A stretch of DNA of 15,692 nt, from positions 1 through 15,692 of the forward strand of contig DKZT01000023.1 of assembly GCA_002493755.1 (NCBI GenBank), written 5' to 3'. The DNA comes from Ruminococcaceae bacterium UBA7067. Its GTDB lineage: Bacteria > Bacillota > Clostridia > Oscillospirales > Acutalibacteraceae. Below the pieces are notes generated by a model. It did not search any database and was not told the DNA's origin. It saw nothing but the letters and a program-made list of their open reading frames with translations. Shown piece after piece: positions 1-6,409 of this stretch (the first letter of the stretch is position 1; each line of letters starts with the position of its first letter). Position numbers and translations under genes: made by a program.

Positions 1-19
1 AGGCAAGCCAGTTCCCTAC
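1..19. repeat. Left copy of a 19-bp inverted repeat shared with the right window end
   Basis: The first 19 bases are the exact reverse complement of 15659-15677. The complete right copy contains a small hairpin (see 15663-15682); the left copy is cut by the window edge before the outer arm of that hairpin. The rest of 20-140 holds an AT-rich spacer with a heptamer array and no gene that I can support. A dispersed intergenic repeat is the most likely explanation. Confidence 0.75.
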
Positions 20-71
20 AACCTTGTTTACAGTATTCTTTAATTTCTCATTCCGAATTATCTTTACTCAA

Positions 72-91
72 AACTCTTAACTCTTAACTCT
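72..91. repeat. Heptamer tandem repeat (AACTCTT, about 2.9 copies)
   Basis: Two full units of AACTCTT and a partial third unit lie next to each other. A different heptamer (AGTTTTC/AGTTTTG, four units) occurs at the other end of the window, also between the last gene and the 19-bp inverted repeat. Both ends therefore share the arrangement gene, heptamer array, conserved core. Confidence 0.7.
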
Positions 92-140
92 GCGGCGCAG
101 ACACACAGAAATTTATTTCACATAACCATATTTACAAAAA

Positions 141-170
141 CAAAAATGCCGACGTCTGCCGGCATTTTTG
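141..170 (-). terminator. Intrinsic terminator of the PTS gene, possibly bidirectional
   Basis: A perfect 11-bp stem (141-151 with 160-170, arms CAAAAATGCCG and CGGCATTTTTG) encloses an 8-nt loop, 27 nt past the stop codon of the PTS gene. On the minus strand the stem ends in a T run continued by TTTTTG. The plus strand also has a T-rich tail, so it could stop transcription entering from the left. Confidence 0.88.
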
Positions 171-197
171 TTTTATCCTAAAAAGCTGATTCAGTTC

Positions 198-2342
198 TTA
201 CTTTATCTCTAAAATCTTATCTCCTGCTGAAATACTGCCTGATGCAACTGCTGTTATTGAGCCGTAGCTGCCTGTATTGCAGATAACCATAGGAGTTGTT
301 GTTTTATAGCCTGCTTTTCTGATTCCGTCTATATCGAAAGAAATCAGCAAATCGCCCTTTTTAACATCCTGATTATCCGAAACGTGAGTTTCAAAATGCT
401 CACCGTGAAGCTTTACCGTATCAATACCAACGTGAAGAACAATCTCACAGCCCCTTTGAGACACAAGGCTGACAGCGTGCTTTGTGTCAAACACCTTTTG
501 TATTTTCGCGTCGCACGGTGCATAAAGCTTGCCCACAGTCGGCTCTACGGCTATACCCTCGCCCAGAACCTTTGATGAGAACACCTGATCCTCAACGTCC
601 TCAAGTGCAACAACCTTTCCGGTGAGGTGTGAATATAACACCTCAGTGTTGCCCTCGTCGGCAGAAGCAGCCTCTTGTGCAGGCTTCTCAGCCGCACTTT
701 CAGTAACGGCAGTATCGCCGAGCAGCTCGTCAACCTTTGCGGCATCAGCACTGTCAAGGAAATCCTCAAGATGAGATTTAACAACAGATACCTGAGGCCC
801 GTACACAACCTGAACACCGTTGCCCTTGTGAATAACACCCGAAGCACCGCTCGCCTTTAACAGGCTGTCGTCAACTGAATCGGAATTAACCACTGTAATT
901 CTCAGTCTGGTAGCACAGCAGTCAAGGTCTGAAATATTTGCCTTTCCGCCAAGTCCCTTAACAATCAGCGCGCTTACACGGTCGAAGCTGCCGTCCGACT
1001 TAGCCGCCGTACCGTTCTTTTTCTCATTCATATCCTGACGTGTATAGAGCTTTGTTTCCTCGTCATCTGCTTCTCTGCCCGGAGTTTTGAAATTGAACTT
1101 TGTAATCATAAAGTAGAAAACAAAGAAGTAAATTACGGCATAGACAAGACCGATAATTACAATCCAGATCCAGTCTGTTTTTTCATTTCCCTGTAAAATA
1201 CCAAACAGCGTAAGGTCAATAGCACCGCCCGAGAATGTCATTCCCACGCCAACGTTGAATATATGCATAAGCATATAGGCAAGTCCTGCAAGAACACAGT
1301 GTACCGCATACATAACCGGCGCAACAAAGAGGAATGTAAACTCAAGAGGCTCTGTAATACCGGTAATCATAGATGTCAGCGCCGCCGAGAGCAACAAGCC
1401 GCCGACAAGCTTTTTCTTTTCGGGACGGGCAGCCTTGTACATAGCGAACGCAGCCGCAGGCAGACCGAAAATCATAAACGGGAATTTACCGGACATAAAT
1501 CTTGTTGCTTCAACAGAGAAATGCACGGTAGACTTTGAAGCAAGCTCTGCAAAGAAGATATTTTGTGCGCCCTGAACCATTACTCCGTCTATCATCATTG
1601 AGCCGCCAAGCTCTGTCTGCCAGAAAGGCATATAGAAAACATGGTGCAGTCCGAACGGAATAAGCGCCCTTTCGATAACGCCGTATATCCACGTTCCTGC
1701 ATAGCCGGACTGAAGCACAAGCTGACCCAGCTGAGCTATTCCGGATTGAATGAGCGGCCATACAAAGAACATAACAATACCGACAAGCAGAAAAACAACG
1801 CTGCTGATTATCGGCACAAATCTTGTACCGCCAAAGAACGATAAAACCTGCGGCAGCTCAATTTTGTAAAATCTGTTGTGAAGCGCCGCTACACCGAGAC
1901 CTACAACAATACCGCCGAAAACACCCATCTGAAGTGTTGTTATACCGAGTGTTGTGGTGGTCGAGTTCGCCGCCATAGCTTCTACTCCGCCTTTTGCTGT
2001 AATCAGCGTGCTGATGGCAGTGTTCATAATGAGATAGCTGATTGCACCGGAAAGAGCGGCTACCGCCTTTTCCTTTTTAGCCATACCGATAGCAACACCC
2101 ATTGCGAAGAGAAGAGCAAGGTTGTCAAACACAACGCTTCCTGTTGTTTTCATAATGTCAAAAACAGTATAAAGCGCTCCTCCCTCCTGAATCAGACCGG
2201 TAAGATTGTAGGCTTCAAGAGTTGTTGGGTTTGTAAAGGAACTGCCTATGCCGAGCAGAAGTCCTGCAATCGGCAGCAGTGCAATCGGAAGCATAAAGGA
2301 ACGTCCGACCCTCTGTAAAACCCCGAAAATTTTGTCTTTCAA
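198..2342 (-). CDS. ptsG: PTS glucose-type transporter, fused EIICBA
   Basis: Membrane permease that takes up and phosphorylates a hexose, most likely glucose, using phosphate relayed from PEP through EI and HPr. From the chosen start it is 714 residues. The EIIC membrane domain spans about 1-418 and has the GLHH (231-234) and GITEP (328-332) motifs. EIIB spans about 450-530, with the phospho-cysteine C476 in CATRLR. An Ala/Glu-rich linker leads to EIIA at about 570-714, with active H637 in HVGIDT and H622 as second histidine. An in-frame GTG at 2351 would add three residues, but it overlaps the only Shine-Dalgarno (AGAGGTG). The TTG at 2342 lies 6 nt after that site and gives the family-typical N-terminus MKDKIFGVLQR, so I chose it. 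The gene is monocistronic, with its own promoter and terminator. N-acetylglucosamine specificity (NagE-like) cannot be excluded, but the EIIC sequence resembles glucose permeases more closely. Confidence 0.9.
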   Translation of the reverse strand: MKDKIFGVLQRVGRSFMLPIALLPIAGLLLGIGSSFTNPTTLEAYNLTGLIQEGGALYTVFDIMKTTGSVVFDNLALLFAMGVAIGMAKKEKAVAALSGAISYLIMNTAISTLITAKGGVEAMAANSTTTTLGITTLQMGVFGGIVVGLGVAALHNRFYKIELPQVLSFFGGTRFVPIISSVVFLLVGIVMFFVWPLIQSGIAQLGQLVLQSGYAGTWIYGVIERALIPFGLHHVFYMPFWQTELGGSMMIDGVMVQGAQNIFFAELASKSTVHFSVEATRFMSGKFPFMIFGLPAAAFAMYKAARPEKKKLVGGLLLSAALTSMITGITEPLEFTFLFVAPVMYAVHCVLAGLAYMLMHIFNVGVGMTFSGGAIDLTLFGILQGNEKTDWIWIVIIGLVYAVIYFFVFYFMITKFNFKTPGREADDEETKLYTRQDMNEKKNGTAAKSDGSFDRVSALIVKGLGGKANISDLDCCATRLRITVVNSDSVDDSLLKASGASGVIHKGNGVQVVYGPQVSVVKSHLEDFLDSADAAKVDELLGDTAVTESAAEKPAQEAASADEGNTEVLYSHLTGKVVALEDVEDQVFSSKVLGEGIAVEPTVGKLYAPCDAKIQKVFDTKHAVSLVSQRGCEIVLHVGIDTVKLHGEHFETHVSDNQDVKKGDLLISFDIDGIRKAGYKTTTPMVICNTGSYGSITAVASGSISAGDKILEIK

Positions 2343-2368
2343 AACTGACACCTCTATTGTATTTTTTT

Positions 2369-2387
2369 GCTGCTTTTTCTATGCAGC
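2369..2387 (-). promoter_or_regulatory. Small hairpin in the PTS leader
   Basis: GCTGC and GCAGC form a 5-bp stem with a 9-nt loop in the roughly 50-nt leader between the promoter and the ribosome binding site. It is followed by seven A residues, not U, so it is not a terminator. It does not match the RAT antiterminator sequence used by GlcT/LicT-type regulators. Its role, if any, is unknown. Confidence 0.4.
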
Positions 2388-2401
2388 ATCATTTCATTAC
2401 A

Positions 2402-2430
2402 ATTATAATAATCACTTAGTCGAACGTCAA
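2402..2430 (-). promoter_or_regulatory. Promoter of the PTS gene
   Basis: The -35 is TTGACG (2425-2430) and the -10 is a perfect TATAAT (2402-2407), separated by exactly 17 bp, a near-consensus sigma-A promoter. Transcription should start near 2395. A 10-bp perfect palindrome AATAATTATT (2429-2438) overlaps the upstream edge of the -35 and could be an operator, although AT-rich palindromes of this size are common by chance. Confidence 0.85.
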
Positions 2431-2491
2431 TAATTATTTGTCGATAATCTACATAATACTTCTTCCTTTTTTTGATAATATTTTACAAAAA

Positions 2492-2525
2492 GCAAAAAAA
2501 GCAAAACTGAGCGCCGCCTGCTCAG
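2492..2525 (-). terminator. Intrinsic terminator of the cdaA-cdaR operon
   Basis: On the minus strand CTGAGC and GCTCAG (2520-2525 with 2507-2512) form a 6-bp stem with a 7-nt loop, followed at once by TTTTGC and a run of seven T. It lies about 110 nt past the cdaR stop. It is the better terminator candidate of the two hairpins in this spacer. Confidence 0.65.
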
Positions 2526-2560
2526 AAAAGGCGAAATTCACAGCTTGCTCCGCTAAAGAA

Positions 2561-2591
2561 TAAGAGCCTTGACATTCCGCCAAAGCTCTTA
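2561..2591 (-). terminator. Weak hairpin downstream of cdaR
   Basis: TAAGAGC and GCTCTTA form a 7-bp stem around a long loop, 43 nt past the cdaR stop codon. The following minus-strand sequence is only moderately T-rich, so this may be a weak first terminator or an mRNA 3'-end stabiliser ahead of the stronger one at 2507-2525. Confidence 0.4.
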
Positions 2592-2634
2592 TACGTTAAA
2601 TATTATGTTTTATTTCCTCTTGATTTATTCGGGC

Positions 2635-3918
2635 TTAACCTGATGACGAGTTATTTTTCTCAACATTAACATTTACGGAGTATGTTCCGTATACCCAGCA
2701 ATAGCCGTTGTCTACCTTTATCTCAACAGGTATCTCTGTTGAGCCGACAAAATCGGAGCCCTTGCTCGTTAAGTCAACCGTTGCAGTAACATCAGCCTCG
2801 GTAAGTGCCGAAAGAGCGTCACTCGGTCCTGCGATGACAACTGCTATATCTGTGGTAGTGGCTTTTGCCGTTGAATCTGCGCTGACGTTTTTAAACTTAA
2901 AATCAGTTAAGGTTATCTGCCTTGTCGTGTAGCCGTCAAGCTTCAGCGTAACCTTAGCCTTTGTTACGTTTGAAATATTGCGGCAATCAGACGGAAGATT
3001 AACATCAAGCTCATACTCACCGTTTTCGTCCGGGTTAAGCTTTGTAAAATCTATTACTGGCAGTTCAACATATTGCAGTGTTTTAAGCGTTGTATCAGGT
3101 CCTGCAACCGTGATTTCAGACGGCTCAACCTTGACAATAGACGCTGTATCTATGTCTGTCGGAGCATTTGAGAATGCAGGCTTTATAGGCACTGTCTTTT
3201 CAGGCAGAATAGGTACGGATACGGTGACGACTCTGGTGCTGACGGTCAGATAATCGCTGTTGATTTCCTCTCCGAATGAGTCATATAAAACAACCTGCGC
3301 TTCAATCTCGGCAGTTGACTTCAGCTTACCCGATATCTCGCCTGTAATAGCCACTGACTTGACCTTAAGCACCTCTGTTTCGGGGCCTGATACAACCAGC
3401 TTTTCGGTTGAATAAACAGGATTGCCTGCATAGTAGGTCGGGTCAACCTGAATTTCGTATTTGATATTATCCTTTATTGTAAGCTCAACCGACCTGCGCC
3501 TGTCAACATATACATTTACAAAGCCGGGGTCAACAGACTCAATCGTATAATTTGTTTTACTGCTGTTTTGCCTTGCCTTCAGCTCAAGCGGATATGTGTT
3601 CGACGAGGTTATCGTGCCTGTCTGTGAGGCGGTTACAAGAATATCCTCTGCCTTGATTGTGCCGATTGTAATTTTATTGCCCGAAATTTTCACGGAGGCT
3701 GTGTCACTGCCCTTACTGAACACCTCAAGGCCGTTATCCTTCGCTTCCTGCGAAAGCTCTACATTTATAGGAATATCGGTTATTGTTGTTACCGAATCCC
3801 TGTCCGAATTCTGAGAAAAAACAAACCACAAAATACAGGCGGATACAAAGGCAAAAACTATAAGGAACTTATCGTTTCTGAAAAGCTTTGAAAGAGCAAG
3901 CTTCTTATTTTTTTTCAT
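2635..3918 (-). CDS. cdaR: CdaR-like YbbR-domain protein, regulator of CdaA
   Basis: Membrane-anchored extracytoplasmic protein that in Firmicutes binds CdaA and modulates its c-di-AMP synthesis. The 427-residue protein has a basic N-terminus, one transmembrane segment at about 18-35 acting as a signal anchor, and then four YbbR-type beta-rich repeats at roughly 45-125, 140-228, 237-330 and 332-420. Repeats two to four carry the recognisable V-x-GP...L signature (VSGPETEVL, VAGPDTTL, IAGPSDAL). The start ATG has a good AAAGGAG site 7 nt upstream, inside the end of cdaA, and the two genes overlap by 14 nt, which implies translational coupling. In most Firmicutes glmM follows this gene; here an intergenic spacer and a PTS gene follow instead. 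Family membership is clear; the regulatory role rests on knowledge of the B. subtilis and Listeria homologues. Confidence 0.9.
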   Translation of the reverse strand: MKKNKKLALSKLFRNDKFLIVFAFVSACILWFVFSQNSDRDSVTTITDIPINVELSQEAKDNGLEVFSKGSDTASVKISGNKITIGTIKAEDILVTASQTGTITSSNTYPLELKARQNSSKTNYTIESVDPGFVNVYVDRRRSVELTIKDNIKYEIQVDPTYYAGNPVYSTEKLVVSGPETEVLKVKSVAITGEISGKLKSTAEIEAQVVLYDSFGEEINSDYLTVSTRVVTVSVPILPEKTVPIKPAFSNAPTDIDTASIVKVEPSEITVAGPDTTLKTLQYVELPVIDFTKLNPDENGEYELDVNLPSDCRNISNVTKAKVTLKLDGYTTRQITLTDFKFKNVSADSTAKATTTDIAVVIAGPSDALSALTEADVTATVDLTSKGSDFVGSTEIPVEIKVDNGYCWVYGTYSVNVNVEKNNSSSG

Positions 3919-4798
3919 GCTTTTTCTCCTTTCTCTTTGCCGAGAAAACGGGAATAAGCTCTATTAAGTCCGTTTTTTCAACAGGCAGTACACAATGATT
4001 GAGCTTTTCAACCAGCATTTCACGAGTTAAATCTCTTGTTATCTTGCCCTTGTAAACAAACGAAATACTGCCTGTTTCCTCAGAAACTACAACTATTGCG
4101 GCGTCCGACTCCTCACTCATACCGATTGCCGCGCGGTGTCTTGTGCCAAGCTCAGAATCAAGCTTTTCGTTTTTCGTAAGCGGCAGAATACAGCCGGCGG
4201 CATAGATTTTGCCCTCTCTTACAATCACCGCGCCGTCGTGCAAAGGCGCTTTGTTGAAGAAAAGGTTGCCGATTATCGACACAGACGGCTGAGCGTCTAT
4301 TATCGTTCCGGTGTCAATAATATCACCGAGCTTTGTTGAGCATTCAAAGACGATAAGTGCGCCTGTCTTTGAGGAGTGAAAAAGCATAGCCGCACTCGCC
4401 ACAGCTTCAATCGCCCTGCGCTGAGCTGCGATAAATTCGTCCTCACGCGTTGATTGAGAAACGCCGAATTTAAACTTCTTCGCGATATTACTGCGGCCAA
4501 TCTGCTCAAGCGCTTTTCGTATTTCGGGCTGAAAAATAATCAAAATAATGATAACACCGAATTCAAAAAAGTTCTTAAGCAGTGCAGTAAACATTGTCAG
4601 GTTCAGAATATATGACAAATAATAGACTATCACGAGCACAACTATACCCTTCAAGAGCTGCTCTGCCCGAGTTTCTCTGACTAATTTGAAAATACCGAAG
4701 ATAACAAAGGTTATGCACAGAATATCGACAAAATCCATAATCTGAAAGGTTTTGATAATCGCCAGAAAATTATCAAACCATGCACTCAGAAACCCCAT
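3905..4798 (-). CDS. cdaA: Diadenylate cyclase CdaA
   Basis: Membrane-bound enzyme that condenses two ATP into c-di-AMP, the second messenger for potassium/osmotic and cell-wall homeostasis. The 297-residue protein has three hydrophobic segments at about 24-40, 51-66 and 77-90, a short linker, and a cytoplasmic DAC domain at about 95-275. Both catalytic motifs are intact: DGA (188-190) in LHDGAVIV and RHR (220-222) in GTRHRAAIG. The length is usual for the family. The ATG at 4798 follows a purine-rich AAGGAAGGA site. It is the first gene of a two-gene operon with cdaR and is preceded by a candidate promoter and a highly structured leader (4833-4898). The C-terminal tail is very Lys-rich because its last codons also encode the cdaR ribosome binding site and start. 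Confidence 0.95.
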   Translation of the reverse strand: MGFLSAWFDNFLAIIKTFQIMDFVDILCITFVIFGIFKLVRETRAEQLLKGIVVLVIVYYLSYILNLTMFTALLKNFFEFGVIIILIIFQPEIRKALEQIGRSNIAKKFKFGVSQSTREDEFIAAQRRAIEAVASAAMLFHSSKTGALIVFECSTKLGDIIDTGTIIDAQPSVSIIGNLFFNKAPLHDGAVIVREGKIYAAGCILPLTKNEKLDSELGTRHRAAIGMSEESDAAIVVVSEETGSISFVYKGKITRDLTREMLVEKLNHCVLPVEKTDLIELIPVFSAKRKEKKHEKK

Positions 4799-4832
4799 AA
4801 GCTTTTCCTTCCTTGATTTTTGAATATTTCAA

Positions 4833-4898
4833 TTATCACATTCAGACATTGGATAGCGGAGCGTTGGGTGCAGCCGCACAACACCCCGCCTGTGATAA
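4833..4898 (-). ncRNA. Structured RNA leader candidate upstream of cdaA
   Basis: Read on the minus strand, TTATCACA (4891-4898) pairs with TGTGATAA (4833-4840) over 8 bp. Directly inside, the 12-nt arm GGCGGGGTGTTG (4879-4890) pairs completely with CAACGCTCCGCT (4855-4866), allowing three G-U pairs. The tip is a 3-bp UGC/GCA stem with a GGCU loop and a CC bulge, and the 3' side has a 14-nt bulge. The structure is GC-rich inside an AT-rich spacer. No U run follows, so it is not an intrinsic terminator of the upstream gene. It does not resemble the much larger ydaO-type c-di-AMP riboswitch. It may be a cis-regulatory leader or a copy of a dispersed palindromic repeat. Confidence 0.5.
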
Positions 4899-4909
4899 CC
4901 TGTTTTTTA

Positions 4910-4938
4910 ATTTTAACACAAAAATACTCCGTTGAAAA
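4910..4938 (-). promoter_or_regulatory. Candidate promoter of cdaA-cdaR
   Basis: The -10 is TAAAAT (4910-4915), preceded by TGT, which forms an extended -10. The -35 candidate is TTTTCA (4933-4938) at 17-bp spacing, matching four of six consensus positions. It lies 5 nt past the end of the desulfurase gene and would give a leader of about 100 nt containing the 4833-4898 structure. Readthrough from the upstream gene is also possible, since no terminator separates them. Confidence 0.4.
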
Positions 4939-4943
4939 TACCT

Positions 4944-6083
4944 TTACTTAATTTTGTTTATCGCATTTATAAGCCGCTGTATTTCATATTCAGTTGTAAA
5001 GACAGACGGACTTACTCTTACAGCGCCGCTTTCCTGCGTACCCATTTTAATATGAGCGCTCGGCGCACAGTGAAGCCCTGCCCTGACTGCTATGCCGTAG
5101 TCCTTATTCAAGTAAGCCGCTACTGCTTCGCTGTCCTTGTCCTTAATGTTGAACGACAACAGCGGTGCATAGCATTTATCGTTAGGATAATGCGTGTATA
5201 ATTGAACATTTTTGTTCTTTTCAAGACCCTTATAGAGCGTTTTTATCAGGCTCATTTCGTGTCTGAAAATTTTATCGAGCGTTTTCGACGTGACAAATTC
5301 AACCCCACGCAGAAGACCTGCAATACCGATTACATTTGCCGTACCGCATTCAAATTTATCCGGCATAAAATCAGGATGCTCGTTTGATATTGAGCTGCTG
5401 CCTGTTCCGCCCTGCATAAGCGGCGTTAGATTATCGGGATTCCTTGCAATCATAACACCCGTTCCGCTCGGTCCGTAGAGTCCCTTATGACCGGGCATAC
5501 ACAGATAGTCTATTCCCGAATCCGCAAAATCAATCGGCACTACTCCTGCGCTTTGGGCGGCGTCAACCATTATTTCGATACCGTATTCGTGCGCCAGTGC
5601 GGCTAAACGCTCAATCGGCAGCCTCAACCCCCATACATTTGAAGCGTGAGTGCAGGCTATAAGCCGTGTACTGCCGTTTATCGCCCTACGAAACGACTCA
5701 ACGGTTTTGTCGTTGTCATTTTCATACACTTCCGCCTGAGTAAAGGTAACTCCGCGCTTTTCCATCGCCTTTAGCGGTCGGGTAACCGAGTTATGCTCCA
5801 AATCGCTGATAACAACGTGGTCGCCCGGCTTTAAAAGTCCTTTTAATACAAAATTTATGCCGTGCGTGCAGTTAAGCGTGAAAACGATATTCTCCTCGCT
5901 TTGAACATTAAAAAGCTTCGACAGCTTGACCCTGCAGTCATAAATCATTTTTCCTGCTTTCATCGCCATATCGTGGCCTGCTCTGCCTGGGTTTGCGCCG
6001 TATCGGGTAAGCGCTGAGTTGACCTCACGCGACACCGACTGAGGCTTTGGAAAGGTTGTGGCGGCGTTGTCAAGATATATCAT
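4944..6083 (-). CDS. Cysteine desulfurase family protein (class V aminotransferase fold)
   Basis: PLP enzyme predicted to release sulfur (or selenium) from cysteine (or selenocysteine) as an enzyme-bound persulfide. The 379-residue protein starts with the family hallmark YLDNAATTFPKP. It has H97 in LEHNS, the cofactor-binding DAAQSAG (174-180), the PLP lysine K200 in PGHKGLYGPSG, and the catalytic cysteine C339 in the RAGLHCAP context typical of the SufS/CsdA side. It resembles the stand-alone clostridial subfamily described by TIGR01977 and is not a suf or isc operon member: no sufU, sufB or iscU is nearby. It overlaps the preceding DUF3343 gene by 4 nt (ATGA), so the two are translationally coupled, and the small protein is the natural candidate for sulfur acceptor. 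The exact acceptor pathway is inference. Confidence 0.85.
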   Translation of the reverse strand: MIYLDNAATTFPKPQSVSREVNSALTRYGANPGRAGHDMAMKAGKMIYDCRVKLSKLFNVQSEENIVFTLNCTHGINFVLKGLLKPGDHVVISDLEHNSVTRPLKAMEKRGVTFTQAEVYENDNDKTVESFRRAINGSTRLIACTHASNVWGLRLPIERLAALAHEYGIEIMVDAAQSAGVVPIDFADSGIDYLCMPGHKGLYGPSGTGVMIARNPDNLTPLMQGGTGSSSISNEHPDFMPDKFECGTANVIGIAGLLRGVEFVTSKTLDKIFRHEMSLIKTLYKGLEKNKNVQLYTHYPNDKCYAPLLSFNIKDKDSEAVAAYLNKDYGIAVRAGLHCAPSAHIKMGTQESGAVRVSPSVFTTEYEIQRLINAINKIK

Positions 6084-6307
6084 TTTGCATCCCCCTGTAG
6101 TCTGCCAAGCACAGCGATTCCGTTTTCCTCAAGTATAGCCTGCGCTTCGTCTGTTCTCTGCGGTACTTTCAGGCTGTAACCGCAGCTTTTTACTCCTCTG
6201 CCCTTTGGCGTTCTTACAATTTCCGAGAAAATTCCGTATCCAAGCAGAAGCGATTTGCCTTTCATTGCGTGCGTTACCGAGGTAAGCACAATTAATGGCT
6301 TATCCAA
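6080..6307 (-). CDS. DUF3343 protein, putative sulfur/selenium carrier
   Basis: Small protein of 75 residues from the chosen start, matching the DUF3343 (putative Se/S carrier-like, PF11823) pattern: a short beta strand, then THAMK (12-16), a helix, and a conserved SCG turn with the only cysteine, C42, followed by a C-terminal alpha/beta half. The fold is thought to resemble TusA-like carriers, so C42 is a plausible persulfide acceptor for the coupled desulfurase. An in-frame GTG at 6316 would add three residues, but it overlaps the only Shine-Dalgarno (AGAGGTG). The TTG at 6307 is 6 nt after that site and gives MDKPLIVLTSVTHAMK, which fits the family better. The ribosome binding site lies inside the 3' arm of a long hairpin (6311-6358), so expression is probably restrained. 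The biochemical role is inferred. Confidence 0.8.
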   Translation of the reverse strand: MDKPLIVLTSVTHAMKGKSLLLGYGIFSEIVRTPKGRGVKSCGYSLKVPQRTDEAQAILEENGIAVLGRLQGDAK

Positions 6308-6358
6308 AAAAATCACCTCTTTTTCATTTTACTAACATAGTATGAAAAAGAGATGATT
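6306..6358 (-). terminator. Long hairpin with U tail between pfkA and the DUF3343 gene
   Basis: On the minus-strand RNA, the 17-nt arm 6342-6358 pairs over its whole length with the 17-nt arm 6311-6327, with one U-G pair, and the loop adds a 4-bp ACUA/UAGU tip. A run of U follows immediately, so the shape is that of an intrinsic terminator for ppk-pfkA. The 3' arm contains the AGAGGUG ribosome binding site of the DUF3343 gene, and the U run abuts its TTG start. The element could therefore act as a terminator, a translational lock, or both. Confidence 0.75.
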
Positions 6359-6409
6359 GGTGTTAAATAATATTGTTTCAGAGTGAAGAGTGTTGCGCTA
6401 AGCACAAGC

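Noticed and set aside
2352..2400. GlcT/LicT-type RAT antiterminator in front of the PTS gene
   Set aside because: The leader has only a 5-bp hairpin followed by A residues, with no terminator and no match to the RAT consensus.
4833..4898. Intrinsic terminator of the desulfurase gene
   Set aside because: The stem is strong but the sequence after it on the minus strand is AATTGAAATATTC, without a U run, and a promoter candidate lies upstream of it.
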